A DNA stretch of 64,000 bases. Source: Pseudooceanicola marinus. Its GTDB lineage: Bacteria; Pseudomonadota; Alphaproteobacteria; Rhodobacterales; Rhodobacteraceae. The stretch's first letter is position 1; the number at the start of each line of letters is the position of its first letter. The notes under the pieces are model-generated. The model was not told the origin of the DNA. It did not search any database and worked only from the letters and a program-made list of their open reading frames with translations. Where the stretch lies: positions 558,001 through 622,000 of the forward strand of contig NZ_PGTC01000010.1 of NCBI RefSeq assembly GCF_002786295.1, given 5' to 3'. Made by a program: the position numbers and the translations under genes. Of this stretch, positions 22,086 to 31,362 are shown piece after piece.

Positions 22086-22448
22086 ATGACCATCAAGCGT
22101 ATTTTCTCCGGCGGCCCGTTCGAGGCCAAGATCGGCTATTGCCGCGCCACCGTGGGCGGCGGCTTCGTCCATGTGTCGGGCACCGTGGGGGCAGGGGACA
22201 CCGTCGTCGAACAGTGCCGCGCGGCGCTGGAGGTGATCGGCGGCGCCCTGGCCGAGGCCGGGGCCGGCTTCGCCGACGTGATGCGGGTGCACTACTACCT
22301 GCCCGACGCGGCGGAGTTCGAGGCCTGCTGGCCGGTCCTGACCGAGGTCTTCGGGGCGAATCCCCCGGCGGCGACCATGATCGAATGCAACCTGATCGAC
22401 CCGAAATACCGCATCGAGATCGAGGTCACGGCCCTGTTGCCTGCCTGA
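22086..22448 (+). CDS. Rid family protein (YjgF/YER057c/UK114), lacking the RidA arginine
   Basis: The 120-residue protein has the Rid fold: GGGFVHVSGTVG, VIGGALAEAGAGFADVMRVH and IECNLIDPKYRIEIEVTA. RidA enamine deaminases use an Arg near the segment PART; here the segment reads NPPAATMIEC and that Arg is absent. This places the protein in one of the Rid subgroups without 2-aminoacrylate deaminase activity. The function is therefore open. AGGAGG upstream fixes the start at 22086. Confidence 0.85.
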   Translation: MTIKRIFSGGPFEAKIGYCRATVGGGFVHVSGTVGAGDTVVEQCRAALEVIGGALAEAGAGFADVMRVHYYLPDAAEFEACWPVLTEVFGANPPAATMIECNLIDPKYRIEIEVTALLPA

Positions 22449-22565
22449 TCCAATCACGGCAAAGCGAACAATTTCAGGCGTTCCGTCCCCTCCGGGGCTG
22501 CGGGACGCACTGGACCTCGCCCGCGGAATGCGCCATATCGGTAGCAACACTGACCGGAGGCTTCG

Positions 22566-22949
22566 ATGGGCATTCTGAATTCGCTTCTGCGCGCCGTGAC
22601 CTGGTGGAACGGCTCCACCCTGAACACGTCGCTCTACACCAGCCGCAAGGGCAAGAAGGTCGGCGAAGACGATCAGGGCAATGTCTTCTACCAGACCGCT
22701 GACGGTAAACGCCGCTGGGTGATCTTCAACGGCGAGGCCGAGGCCAGCCGCATTTCCCCCGACTGGCATGGCTGGCTGCATCACACCTTTGACGAGATGC
22801 CCGCCTCGAAGCCGCTGGCACACAAGTCCTGGGAAAAGCCCCACCACGAGAACCTGACCGGCACCATGCTGGCCTATGCCCCCGCAGGCTCGATCCGTCG
22901 CCCGGAACCGGCCACCCGCGCGGACTACGAGGCCTGGAGCCCGGAATAA
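22566..22949 (+). CDS. NADH:ubiquinone oxidoreductase accessory subunit NDUFA12-like
   Basis: The 127-residue protein is the bacterial counterpart of the mitochondrial complex I subunit NDUFA12/B17.2, present in alphaproteobacterial complex I. Family features are [37 protein letters not shown] and [12 protein letters not shown]. It is a peripheral subunit on the cytoplasmic arm. It lies outside the main nuo operon, as is usual. Its presence supports an alphaproteobacterial origin. Confidence 0.92.
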   Translation: MGILNSLLRAVTWWNGSTLNTSLYTSRKGKKVGEDDQGNVFYQTADGKRRWVIFNGEAEASRISPDWHGWLHHTFDEMPASKPLAHKSWEKPHHENLTGTMLAYAPAGSIRRPEPATRADYEAWSPE

Positions 22950-23099
22950 GCCCGCGCTGCCCCTGCGCGGTGTCATCGTGACCGGTCCCGGAACGGGGCC
23001 GGACGGATCGGGGGGCAGCACGGCCGCTGCCCCGAGTATCGGGCCACGGCGGTCTGCCCAGGCCAGCCGGGCGCCACCACAACGGGAAGGCCCGCACCC

Positions 23100-23552
23100 A
23101 TGTCGAATAACAGGATCGAGATCGTCACCGGCGCGCTGGTGCTGCTGATCGCCGCCGCCTTCTTGGCCTATGGATCCCGTGTCGTGGACCTGGGCGGATC
23201 TGGCGGCGGGAGCTATCCTCTCAGCGCCTCCTTCCGCTCTGCCGAAGGGGTCAGCACCGGCACCGACGTGCGGCTGGCCGGCGTGCGCGTCGGCACTGTC
23301 ACCGGGCTGGAGCTGGATCCCGCCACCTTCCGCGCCAATGTCGGCTTCACCTTGCGCGAGGGCGTCGAAATCCCCGATGACAGCCAGGTGGCGATTTCGT
23401 CGGAGGGTCTTCTGGGCGGCAACTACGTCGAGATCCTGCCGGGCGGCTCGCCCTTCAACTATGCGGCTGGCGACGAGATTCTGGACACCCAGGGCTCGGT
23501 CAGCCTGATTTCCCTGTTGCTGCAATTCGTGGCCGGGGATTCGGAGGAATGA
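23100..23552 (+). CDS. mlaD: MlaD-type outer-membrane lipid transport protein
   Basis: The 150-residue protein has an N-terminal signal anchor (residues about 7-26, EIVTGALVLLIAAAFLAYG) and a single MCE domain (SASFRSAEGVSTGTDVRLAG, then ISSEGLLGGNYVEILPGG). MlaD hexamers sit on the inner-membrane MlaFE transporter and hold phospholipids moved between the membranes. The gene overlaps the DUF2155 gene by 4 bases (ATGA), so the two are translationally coupled. mlaE and mlaF are not in this window. Confidence 0.87.
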   Translation: MSNNRIEIVTGALVLLIAAAFLAYGSRVVDLGGSGGGSYPLSASFRSAEGVSTGTDVRLAGVRVGTVTGLELDPATFRANVGFTLREGVEIPDDSQVAISSEGLLGGNYVEILPGGSPFNYAAGDEILDTQGSVSLISLLLQFVAGDSEE

Positions 23553-24007
23553 TGCGACGCACCCTGTTTCTGTTGCCGCTGGCGATGATGCTGGCGGGCC
23601 CCCTGGCGGCACAGGAGGCCGTGGCCCCCGGCACCGGCGCCATGCTGCGCGGCCTGGACAAGATCAACGCCACCACCGAGGACCTGGAACTGTCCACCGG
23701 CGAGACCGGGCAGGTCGGCTCCCTGGAGGTGACGCTGCGCGACTGCCGCTACCCGGAAAACAACCCGGCGGGCGACGCCTTCGCCTTCCTCACCATCCGC
23801 GACATGCGGGCGGAGGAGGGCACCGGGCCGATCTTCGAGGGCTGGATGGTGGCTTCCTCCCCGGCGCTGAATGCGCTGGACCACTTCCGCTATGACATCT
23901 GGGTGCTGCATTGCGTCCTGCCGGCGGGCGTGGACACGACGCCCGATGCCGTGGTGCCGGAGGCCGAGCCCGCGCCCGAGCTGGACCCGGATCAGCCGGT
24001 CGACTGA
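23549..24007 (+). CDS. DUF2155 family periplasmic protein
   Basis: The 152-residue precursor has a signal peptide (MMRRTLFLLPLAMMLAGPLA, cleavage near AAQ). The mature part carries the DUF2155 signature ATTEDLELSTGETGQVGSL, DCRYPENNPAGDAFAFLTI and FEGWMVASSPALNALDH with two conserved Cys. It should be periplasmic. The ATGA overlap with mlaD suggests a cell-envelope role, but the function is not known. The acidic tail (AEPAPELDPDQPVD) is low complexity. Confidence 0.85.
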   Translation: MMRRTLFLLPLAMMLAGPLAAQEAVAPGTGAMLRGLDKINATTEDLELSTGETGQVGSLEVTLRDCRYPENNPAGDAFAFLTIRDMRAEEGTGPIFEGWMVASSPALNALDHFRYDIWVLHCVLPAGVDTTPDAVVPEAEPAPELDPDQPVD

Positions 24008-24024
24008 CTCGAGGCAGGGCGCGG

Positions 24025-24696
24025 TCAGCCGCGCTCTCGCGCGGTCCGGGCGTCGTGCCGGGCCAGCAGACCGTCGACATCCTGTGGCCCGACAGCGGCG
24101 AAATTCGCGTCCTGCAGCAGGGCGTCCGACAGGTGCGCATGATAGACCGCCCGGGGCACCTCGACGGCCCCCAGGGAGGCCAGGTGGTGCGTCAGGAACT
24201 GCGTGTCGAACAGGGAGTAGCCCGCCAGGTTCAGCCGGTCCACCAGCCAGGCCAGCGCGATCTTCGAGGCATCCGTGCGGCGGCTGAACATGCTCTCGCC
24301 GAAGAATGCCCCGCCCAGGGCGACGCCGTAGACGCCGCCGATCAGGGTGCCCTGTTCGTCCCGGACCTCGACCGAATGGGCCTGCCCACGGTCGAAGAGC
24401 GCCTCGTAGAGGCGGGCGATCTCGTCGTTGATCCATGTCTCTGCGCGGTCGGCGCAGCCGTCCAGAACGCCGGTGAAATCCCGGTCGAAACTGACGCTGT
24501 GATCGGGCCGACGCAGGGCGCGGCGCAACGAGCGGGAAATGTGGAAACTATCCAGCGGAAAGATCCCGCGCCGGCGCGGGTCGACCCAGAACAGCTCGGG
24601 GTCGTCACGGCCCTCCGCCATCGGGAAGATGCCGGACATATAGGCCTGAAGCAGAAGATCGGGGGTGATGCCGTCGTCTTCGCTGTCATCCCTCAT
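24025..24696 (-). CDS. aat: Leucyl/phenylalanyl-tRNA--protein transferase
   Basis: Aat adds Leu or Phe from aminoacyl-tRNA to the N-terminus of proteins that begin with Arg or Lys, marking them for ClpAPS degradation. The 223-residue protein contains DLLLQAYMSGIFPMAEGRDD, WVDPRRRGIFPLDSFHISRS, VYGVALGGAFFGESMFSR and FDTQFLTHHLASLGA, all typical of the family. It acts in the cytoplasm. It is convergent with the DUF2155 gene. Confidence 0.96.
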   Translation of the reverse strand: MRDDSEDDGITPDLLLQAYMSGIFPMAEGRDDPELFWVDPRRRGIFPLDSFHISRSLRRALRRPDHSVSFDRDFTGVLDGCADRAETWINDEIARLYEALFDRGQAHSVEVRDEQGTLIGGVYGVALGGAFFGESMFSRRTDASKIALAWLVDRLNLAGYSLFDTQFLTHHLASLGAVEVPRAVYHAHLSDALLQDANFAAVGPQDVDGLLARHDARTARERG

Positions 24697-24742
24697 CGGA
24701 AGAGACCTCCGTCGAAGCGCAGCGGCGCGGCGGGAAGGGGCA

Positions 24743-24779
24743 GGCAGAGCGAGGCAGGGGTCCCTGGCCCCGCTCTGCG
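24743..24779 (-). terminator. Possible terminator of accBC
   Basis: GCAGAGCG (24744-24751) pairs with CGCTCTGC (24771-24778), with further pairing inside the loop. It lies 20 bases after the accC stop. There is no clear U-run, so the call is tentative. Confidence 0.45.
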
Positions 24780-24798
24780 CCGATATGAAAGCCGGCGA

Positions 24799-26148
24799 TC
24801 AGGGCTTGAAGGTCCTCTCAAGCCAGTCTTCCAGCCAGTGGATGTTGTAGTTGCCGGTCAGGATCTCTTCCTCGCCCAGCAACATCTCGAACAGCGGCAC
24901 GGTGTTTTCCACGCCATCCACGATCAGCTCTCCCAGGGCCCGGTCGAGACGCGCCAGCGCCTCGCGCCGGTCGCGGCCATGGACGATCAGCTTGCCGATC
25001 AGGCTGTCGTAGTAGGGCGGGATCGAGTAGCCGTCGTAAAGCGCGCTGTCCATCCGCACGCCCAGGCCGCCGGGGGCGTGGTAGGCGGTGATCTTGCCGG
25101 GGCGCGGTGCGAAGGCCGGCACGGTTTCGGCGTTGATGCGCACCTCGATGGCATGGCCGTTGATCTGCAGGTCATCCTGACCGAACGACAGCGGCAGCCC
25201 TTCGGCCACGCGGATCTGTTCGCGCACCAGGTCGACGCCGAAGATCGCCTCGGTCACCGGGTGTTCCACCTGCAGGCGGGTGTTCATCTCGATGAAGTAG
25301 AACTCGCCGTTCTCGTACAGGAACTCGATCGTGCCGGCGCCGGCATAGTTGATCTCGGCCACAGCGTCGGCACAGATCTTGCCGATGCGGGCGCGCTCTT
25401 CCTCGGTGATGCAGGGGCCGGGAGCCTCTTCCAGCACCTTCTGGTGACGCCGCTGCAGCGAACAGTCACGCTCGCCCAGGTGGACCGCCTGGCCCTTACC
25501 GTCACCGAAGATCTGGATCTCGATGTGGCGCGGGGTGGTCAGGTACTTCTCGATGTAGACTTCATCGTTGCCGAAGGCGGCCTTGGCCTCGGACCGGGCG
25601 GAGTAGAAGGCGTTCTCCATCTCCTTGGCGTTATGCGCGACCTTCATGCCGCGCCCGCCGCCGCCGGCGGTGGCCTTGATGATGACCGGGTAGCCCATTT
25701 CGCCGCCCAGTCTCTGCGCCTCCTCCAAAGAGGCCACCCCACCGTCGGACCCGGGCACGCAGGGCACGCCCAGTTTCTTCATCGTGTCCTTGGCGGTGAT
25801 CTTGTCGCCCATCACCCGGATGTGCTCGGCGCGGGGGCCGATGAAGGTCAGGCCGTGGTCCTCGACGATCTGCACGAAGGCGGCGTTTTCCGACAGGAAA
25901 CCGTAGCCTGGGTGGATCGCCTGGGCGCCGGTCACTTCGGCGGCGGCGATGATCGCGGGGATCGACAGATAGCTTTCGGTCGAGGAGGGCGGGCCGATGC
26001 AGACGCTTTCATCGGCCATGCGGACATGCATCGCGTCGGCGTCGGCGGTGGAATGCACGGCGACGGACTTGATGCCCATCTCGCGCGCGGCACGGATCAC
26101 GCGAAGGGCGATCTCGCCGCGGTTGGCGATCAGGATCTTGTCGAACAT
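24799..26148 (-). CDS. accC: Acetyl-CoA carboxylase biotin carboxylase subunit
   Basis: AccC carboxylates the biotin on AccB with ATP and bicarbonate, the first half of malonyl-CoA synthesis. The 449-residue protein starts [20 protein letters not shown], has the ATP-grasp glycine-rich loop [13 protein letters not shown], the [18 protein letters not shown] block and [16 protein letters not shown] with catalytic Glu and Arg. The start at 26148 (MFDKIL) is the family start. The gene follows accB by 8 bases and is in one operon with it. Confidence 0.98.
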   Translation of the reverse strand: MFDKILIANRGEIALRVIRAAREMGIKSVAVHSTADADAMHVRMADESVCIGPPSSTESYLSIPAIIAAAEVTGAQAIHPGYGFLSENAAFVQIVEDHGLTFIGPRAEHIRVMGDKITAKDTMKKLGVPCVPGSDGGVASLEEAQRLGGEMGYPVIIKATAGGGGRGMKVAHNAKEMENAFYSARSEAKAAFGNDEVYIEKYLTTPRHIEIQIFGDGKGQAVHLGERDCSLQRRHQKVLEEAPGPCITEEERARIGKICADAVAEINYAGAGTIEFLYENGEFYFIEMNTRLQVEHPVTEAIFGVDLVREQIRVAEGLPLSFGQDDLQINGHAIEVRINAETVPAFAPRPGKITAYHAPGGLGVRMDSALYDGYSIPPYYDSLIGKLIVHGRDRREALARLDRALGELIVDGVENTVPLFEMLLGEEEILTGNYNIHWLEDWLERTFKP

Positions 26149-26156
26149 GGTTCGCC

Positions 26157-26657
26157 TCACTCGATGATCATCAGCGGGGCACCGTATTCGACGGCGGCCT
26201 TATCCTCGACCAGGATGCGCTTGACGGTGCCGGCGCGCGGCGCGGGGATGTGGTTCATGGTCTTCATGGCCTCGACGATCAGCAGCGTGTCACCTTCGGA
26301 CACCTGGTCACCGACCTTGACGAAGGCCGGCGCGCCGGGCTCGGCCTGCATGTAGATCGTGCCCACCATGGGCGAGGTCACGGCGCCGGGATGATCGGCG
26401 GGATCTTCCGACGCGGCAGGGGCCGCAGCGGCGGGCGCTGCAGGGGCGGCCGGGGCGGGTGCGGCGGCAGGCGCCGGGGCCGGCGCGGCATAGCTGATCG
26501 GGGCCGGGGCTTCGCCCTTGCGGCTCACCCGGACGTTCAGCTGATCGTCCTTGCCATATTCGCGCTTCACTTCCAGCTCGGTCAGGTCGTTCTCGCGCAG
26601 CAGTTCTGCCAGAGCCTGAATGAAGGCCACGTCTGCGTCATGCGTCTTTTCGGTCAT
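26157..26657 (-). CDS. accB: Acetyl-CoA carboxylase biotin carboxyl carrier protein
   Basis: The 166-residue protein carries biotin between the two half-reactions of acetyl-CoA carboxylase. The biotin-accepting Lys is in [10 protein letters not shown]. The N-terminal domain is joined to the biotinyl domain by a long Ala/Pro linker (residues about 55-90). A GAGGG motif upstream supports the start at 26657 over an ATG 15 bases earlier. It lies directly upstream of accC. Confidence 0.97.
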   Translation of the reverse strand: MTEKTHDADVAFIQALAELLRENDLTELEVKREYGKDDQLNVRVSRKGEAPAPISYAAPAPAPAAAPAPAAPAAPAAAAPAASEDPADHPGAVTSPMVGTIYMQAEPGAPAFVKVGDQVSEGDTLLIVEAMKTMNHIPAPRAGTVKRILVEDKAAVEYGAPLMIIE

Positions 26658-26795
26658 TGCACCCTCGGTCACATCTACCTGCTTCCATCGCCGGAAGCCC
26701 TATGATTGCAACCTCTATAGAGAAAGCCGGGGGGAGAGAAAAGCCGTGGAACGCACGTGAGGCGCAGCCGGCAAACCACGTCCTGCAAACGGCAG

Positions 26796-26817
26796 AAGCC
26801 GCCCCGGGGGGCGGCTT
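26796..26817 (-). terminator. Probable terminator of the PRC-barrel gene
   Basis: AAGCCGCCC (26796-26804) pairs with GGGCGGCTT (26809-26817) around a 4-base loop, between the PRC-barrel gene stop and accB. The U-run on the minus strand is weak. Confidence 0.5.
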
Positions 26818-26863
26818 CGCCTGGCCTGTGGCCAGTCATGATCGCATCAGGATCCGGTCAGGA

Positions 26864-27502
26864 TCAGGAGCCGCCCAGCATCACCGGTTCGTCATCGCTG
26901 ACCTCTTCGGCGCTCTCCGGATCGAACTCGGCCATCGATTCCAGCTGTTCCTTGGTATAGCCCTCGGCTTTCAGCATCTCGATTTCGCCCTCGGCGGAGG
27001 TGGTGGTGCTCAGATCGCTCAGCGGCAGGGCGACGTCATGTTCGCCAAGACCCAGGAAGCCACCGATGCCGACCACGGCCATCTCTTCACCGTTCACCAG
27101 CACGACGTTGTCGACCTCGCCGATCACTTCGCCGTTGTCGCCGGCGACTTCATAGCCCACCAGGGTGCTGGCGGTCAGGGTCTCCGGGGTCATGTCGTCC
27201 ATCGTCTCGTCGACATTCTCGGCCACGTCGTTGGCCGTTTCGCTGATCGCTTCGCCAGCGTCGTTGGCGGTGTCGCTGATGTAGTCGCCGGTTTCCTCGG
27301 CGGTATCGGCGATGTCGTCACCCATCGGTTCGCCGTCGTTGTCCAGATCGACCGCGGTATCGCTTTCGGTCTGCACTTCGGCACTGTCATCGGTGATGGC
27401 GACGGAGCTGTCGGTGTCGTTCTCCATCTGGGCGAAGGCGGGGGTGGCGGCGGCGATGGCAATGGCTGCGGCACCGGTCATCAGGGTCTTGATCGAAGTC
27501 AT
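26864..27502 (-). CDS. Secreted PRC-barrel domain protein
   Basis: The 212-residue precursor has a signal peptide (MTSIKTLMTGAAAIAIAAAT, cleavage near AFA/QM). The mature protein starts with about 85 very acidic residues with repeated IADTAEE, ISDTAND and ISETAND units, and continues with a PRC-barrel domain (STLVGYEVAGDNGEVIGEVD, VVGIGGFLGLGEHDVALPL). PRC-barrel proteins of this type are frequent in alphaproteobacteria and often stress-induced, but the function is unknown. AGAGGAGAT before 27502 fixes the start. Confidence 0.85.
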   Translation of the reverse strand: MTSIKTLMTGAAAIAIAAATPAFAQMENDTDSSVAITDDSAEVQTESDTAVDLDNDGEPMGDDIADTAEETGDYISDTANDAGEAISETANDVAENVDETMDDMTPETLTASTLVGYEVAGDNGEVIGEVDNVVLVNGEEMAVVGIGGFLGLGEHDVALPLSDLSTTTSAEGEIEMLKAEGYTKEQLESMAEFDPESAEEVSDDEPVMLGGS

Positions 27503-27630
27503 GTCGGATCTCCTCTTGCGACGTCTCAATTCCTGCCGACACAACCGGCATCCTCCCCCTTCAGTTCCGGGAAAAGTTTCGGGAACTTTTTGAAGGGCTC
27601 AGGCATTGAAGAGGCCGCCTGAAAACGCGA

Positions 27631-27665
27631 AAGGCCCCGCGGCAGGTGCCGCAGGGCCTTGTTTT
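27631..27665 (-). terminator. Terminator of acs
   Basis: A 14-bp stem with one mismatch (27631-27644 with 27647-27660) lies 18 bases after the acs stop; it is flanked by T-rich sequence on the plus side and TTTCGCGTTTTC on the minus strand. Confidence 0.7.
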
Positions 27666-27682
27666 CAAAGGGGTTGGACGGA

Positions 27683-29635
27683 TCAGCCGCGGTGCATCCG
27701 GTTTTCGATCAGCTCGTCCACCACCGACGGGTCGGCCAGCGTCGAGGTGTCGCCAAGCGCGCCATAGTCGTTCTCGGCGATCTTGCGCAGGATCCTGCGC
27801 ATGATCTTCCCCGAACGCGTCTTCGGCAGGCCGGGCGCCCACTGGATCAGGTCGGGCTTGGCAATCGGGCCGATCTCGGTCCGCACCCACTGTTCCAGTT
27901 CCTTGCGCAGCCCGTCCGAAGGCTCCTGATCGTTCATCAGGGTGACATAGGCGTAGATGCCCTGGCCCTTCATATCATGCGGGTAGCCCACCACGGCGGC
28001 TTCGGCGACCTTGGCATGCGCCACAAGGGCCGACTCGACTTCCGCCGTGCCCATGCGGTGGCCCGAGACGTTGATCACGTCATCGACCCGGCCGGTGATC
28101 CAGAAATAGCCATCCTCGTCGCGGCGGCAGCCGTCGCCCGCAAAGTAGTAGCCCTTGTAGTCGGAGAAATAGGTCTTTTCGAACCGTTCATGATCGCCCC
28201 AGACGGTGCGCATCTGGCCGGGCCAGCTGTCGGCGATGGCCAGCACGCCCTCGCACTTGGTCTCTTCGATGATCGTGCCGGCGGTCGGGTCCAGCACCAC
28301 GGGCTGCACGCCGAAGAAGGGTGTGGTGGCCGAGCCGGGCTTGGTGGGCGTCGCGCCGGGCAGGGGGGTGATCATGTGGCCGCCGGTTTCCGTCTGCCAC
28401 CAGGTGTCGACGATGGGCAGCTTCCCCTTGCCGATCTTGTCGTTGTACCAGTTCCAGGCCTCTGGGTTGATCGGCTCGCCCACGGTGCCCAGCACCTTGA
28501 GGTCCGAAAGGTCGATGCCTTCGACGAATTTGTCGCCCTGGCCCATCAGGGCGCGGATGGCGGTGGGCGCGGTGTAGAACTGGTTGACCTTGTGCTTTTC
28601 GCAGACCTGCCAGAAGCGGCTGGCGTCAGGGTAGGTGGGCACGCCTTCGAACATCAGCGTTGTGCCGCCGTTGGCCAGCGGGCCGTAGACGATATAGGTG
28701 TGGCCCGTCACCCAGCCCACATCGGCCGAGCACCAGTAGACGTCGCCGTCATGGTAGTCGAAGGTCAGCTGCTGGGTCATCGCGGCATAAAGCAGATAGC
28801 CGGCGGAGCTGTGCACCACCCCCTTGGGCCGCCCGGTGGAGCCGGAGGTGTAGAGGATGAACAGCGGGTCCTCGGCGCCCATGGGCCGCACGGGGCAGTC
28901 TGGGGCGACCTGTTCCATCATCGCCTTCACGTCGACGTCGCGGTCCTGGATCCAGGTGGTCTGATCGCCGGTGTGTTTCACCACCAGGCAACGCACCTTG
29001 TCGGAACAGTGCAGCAGGGCGGCATCGGCGTTGGATTTCAGTGGCGTACGGCGCCCGCCGCGCGGGGCGGTGTCGGCGGTGACCACGACCTTGGCCTGGC
29101 AGTCGTTGATCCGGTTGGCCAGCGCGTCAGGCGAGAAGCCGGCGAAGACCACGGAATGGATGGCGCCGATCCGGGCACAGGCCAACATGGCGATGGCGGC
29201 CTCGGGGATCATCGGCAGATAGATGACGACACGGTCGCCGCGCATCACGCCCTGGGCCAGTAGCACGTTGGCAAAGCGGCAGACCTTTTCATGCAGCTCG
29301 GCATAGGTGATGTGCTGCGCCGGATCCTCGGGGTTGTCGGGCTCGAAGATGATCGCGGTCTGGTCGGCGCGCGCGGGCAGGTGGCGGTCAATGCAGTTGT
29401 GGGCGACGTTCATCACCCCGTCCTCGAACCACTTGATGCTGACCTGGCCCAGCGTGAAATCCGTGTCCTTCACAGTGGAAAACGGCTCGATCCAGTCCAG
29501 CCGTTCGCGGGCTTCCTTGCCCCAGAAGGCCTTGGGGTCCTCGATCGAGGCCTTGTACATCGCGGCGTATCTGTCCGCGTCCACATGGGCGTTCGCCACG
29601 AAGTCGGCGGATGGCGGGTAAGTCGTGTTGGTCAT
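27683..29635 (-). CDS. acs: Acetyl-CoA synthetase (AMP-forming)
   Basis: Acs activates acetate to acetyl-CoA through acetyl-adenylate. The 650-residue product is full length. The ATP-binding loop is [14 protein letters not shown], the acyl pocket region is [14 protein letters not shown], and the catalytic Lys is in TRSGKIMRR near the C-terminus; that Lys is the usual acetylation site for control. The start is ATG at 29635, though a GTG one codon earlier is possible. It is followed upstream by a complete ABC transporter and a ScfR-type regulator, pointing to short-chain acid use. Confidence 0.97.
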   Translation of the reverse strand: MTNTTYPPSADFVANAHVDADRYAAMYKASIEDPKAFWGKEARERLDWIEPFSTVKDTDFTLGQVSIKWFEDGVMNVAHNCIDRHLPARADQTAIIFEPDNPEDPAQHITYAELHEKVCRFANVLLAQGVMRGDRVVIYLPMIPEAAIAMLACARIGAIHSVVFAGFSPDALANRINDCQAKVVVTADTAPRGGRRTPLKSNADAALLHCSDKVRCLVVKHTGDQTTWIQDRDVDVKAMMEQVAPDCPVRPMGAEDPLFILYTSGSTGRPKGVVHSSAGYLLYAAMTQQLTFDYHDGDVYWCSADVGWVTGHTYIVYGPLANGGTTLMFEGVPTYPDASRFWQVCEKHKVNQFYTAPTAIRALMGQGDKFVEGIDLSDLKVLGTVGEPINPEAWNWYNDKIGKGKLPIVDTWWQTETGGHMITPLPGATPTKPGSATTPFFGVQPVVLDPTAGTIIEETKCEGVLAIADSWPGQMRTVWGDHERFEKTYFSDYKGYYFAGDGCRRDEDGYFWITGRVDDVINVSGHRMGTAEVESALVAHAKVAEAAVVGYPHDMKGQGIYAYVTLMNDQEPSDGLRKELEQWVRTEIGPIAKPDLIQWAPGLPKTRSGKIMRRILRKIAENDYGALGDTSTLADPSVVDELIENRMHRG

Positions 29636-29732
29636 CACGGGCTCCTCATCGCGTGATTAATCGCGGGTCGTTCTAGGCCCCGCGCCGGGGCCGGTTCAAG
29701 CCGGCCCCGGTCAGGACTGTCTCACAAACGAG

Positions 29733-30488
29733 TCAGATCGCAAGGTATTCGGCGCGCAATTCCTCGTTGCCCAGCACTTCGGCGGCCGAGCCGTCGAAGA
29801 CGATGGAGCCGGTGTCGAGGATCACCGCCCTGTCCGCCAGCTCCAGCGCGCGCACCGCGTTCTGCTCCACTAGGATGGTGGTAATGCCCTGTTCCTTGAT
29901 GATGCGCAGGGTCTTTTCGATCTCGTCCACGATCACGGGGGCCAGCCCTTCGTAGGGTTCGTCCAGCAGCAACACCTTGATGTCGCGCGCCAGGGCCCGG
30001 GCGATGGACAGCATCTGCTGTTCGCCGCCCGAGAGCGTCACGCCCTCCTGCTTGCGGCGTTCGCCCAGGCGCGGGAAAAGCTGGTAGAGACGGTCCACGG
30101 ACCAGCCGATGGGGGGCGCGATCTGCGCCAGCTGGATGTTTTCCTCCACCGTCAGGCCGGGGATGATGCAGCGATCTTCGGGCACCAGCCCGATGCCGGC
30201 CTGCGCCGCCTCGTGGCTGGCCATGCGGTGCAGCGGCTGGTGATCCAGCCAGATCTCCCCATGCGTGACCTGGGGGCTGTTCATCCGCGCGATGGACCGC
30301 AGGGTCGAGGTTTTGCCGGCGCCGTTGCGGCCCAGCAGGGCCAGGATCTCGCCCTCGTGCACGTTGAAGCTGATGTTCTGCACGATGTAGCTTTCGCCGT
30401 AATAGCTTTCCATGTTCCAGACGGAGAGGAAGGCTGGGGCGGTCTCGGCGTAGTTCTTGCCCTTCGAGAAGTCGGGTTTGACGTTCAT
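29733..30488 (-). CDS. LivF-like ABC transporter ATP-binding protein
   Basis: This 251-residue ATPase belongs to the branched-chain amino acid/urea (HAAT) class. It shows Walker A LLGRNGAGKTSTLR, signature LSGGEQQMLSIARALA and Walker B VLLLDEPYEGLAP. About 25 residues precede the ATPase core, more than in E. coli LivF. AAAGGA lies before the ATG. It is the last gene of a binding protein-LivH-LivM-LivG-LivF set. The HAAT class also takes up short-chain acids and amides, so the substrate is open, and acs next door suggests a carboxylate. Confidence 0.92.
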   Translation of the reverse strand: MNVKPDFSKGKNYAETAPAFLSVWNMESYYGESYIVQNISFNVHEGEILALLGRNGAGKTSTLRSIARMNSPQVTHGEIWLDHQPLHRMASHEAAQAGIGLVPEDRCIIPGLTVEENIQLAQIAPPIGWSVDRLYQLFPRLGERRKQEGVTLSGGEQQMLSIARALARDIKVLLLDEPYEGLAPVIVDEIEKTLRIIKEQGITTILVEQNAVRALELADRAVILDTGSIVFDGSAAEVLGNEELRAEYLAI

Positions 30489-30590
30489 GTTCTATCCTTT
30501 CTCACTCATCTTGTCCGAAAACCGGATCCCGTTCGCGGCTCTCTCGAACCGTTGGCGGTCGCCGCTCACTCGGGATGAGTGACGAACTCC

Positions 30591-31352
30591 TTAGGCCGCA
30601 GCCGCTTCGCCAAGGTAGGCTTCGCGCACCTTGGGATGGCCCTTGATGTTTTCCGGCACGTCCTCGACCAGCGGCGTGCCCTGGGCCAGCACGGTGATCC
30701 GCTCGGCCAGGCTGAAGACCACGTGCATGTCGTGCTCGATGATGACGATGGTGATGTCGCGCTTCTGCTTGATCTCCTTCAGCAGGTCGATCGTGTTGTT
30801 GGTGTCCGCCCGCGCCATGCCGGCGGTCGGTTCATCCAGCAGCAGAAGGCGCGGTTCCTGCGCCAGGCACATGGCGATCTCCAGCCGGCGCTTGTCGCCG
30901 CGCGACATGGAGGCCGAATGCATGTGCCGTTTCTCGGCCAGGTTCATGTCTTCCATCATCGCTTCGGCGCGCTCGCGGATCTCGGTATCGCTTTCGACGG
31001 AGCGGATCCCATTCAGCTTGAACGCGCCGTCCCGCATGGCGAAGCAGGGGATCATCATGTTCTCCATCACCGTCAGGTCGCCGAAGATCTCCGGCGTCTG
31101 GAAGACGCGGGAAATGCCCATCTGGTTGATCTCGTAGGGCGTGCGGCCCAGCACCGACTGGCCGTCGAACATGACCGATCCGGTGTCGGGGATCAGCTTT
31201 CCCACCAGGCAGTTCAGCAGCGTGGACTTGCCGGCCCCGTTGGGCCCGATGATGGCGTGAACGGTGTTCTCCTTCACGCTGAGGTTCACATCACCGAGGG
31301 CCTGGAGGCCGCCGAAACGTTTGCCGACATTCTTGACGTCTAGAATACCCAT
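30591..31352 (-). CDS. LivG-like ABC transporter ATP-binding protein
   Basis: This 253-residue ATPase starts MGILDVKNVGKRFGGLQALG with Walker A GPNGAGKSTLLNCL, a variant signature MSRGDKRRLEIAMCLAQ where LSGGQ is replaced by MSRGD, and Walker B LLLLDEPTAGMARAD. It includes the FGG motif and the long insertion after Walker A typical of LivG. GAGG upstream supports the start at 31352. It lies 10 bases after livM. Confidence 0.92.
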   Translation of the reverse strand: MGILDVKNVGKRFGGLQALGDVNLSVKENTVHAIIGPNGAGKSTLLNCLVGKLIPDTGSVMFDGQSVLGRTPYEINQMGISRVFQTPEIFGDLTVMENMMIPCFAMRDGAFKLNGIRSVESDTEIRERAEAMMEDMNLAEKRHMHSASMSRGDKRRLEIAMCLAQEPRLLLLDEPTAGMARADTNNTIDLLKEIKQKRDITIVIIEHDMHVVFSLAERITVLAQGTPLVEDVPENIKGHPKVREAYLGEAAAA

Positions 31353-31362
31353 GTTTCGTTCC

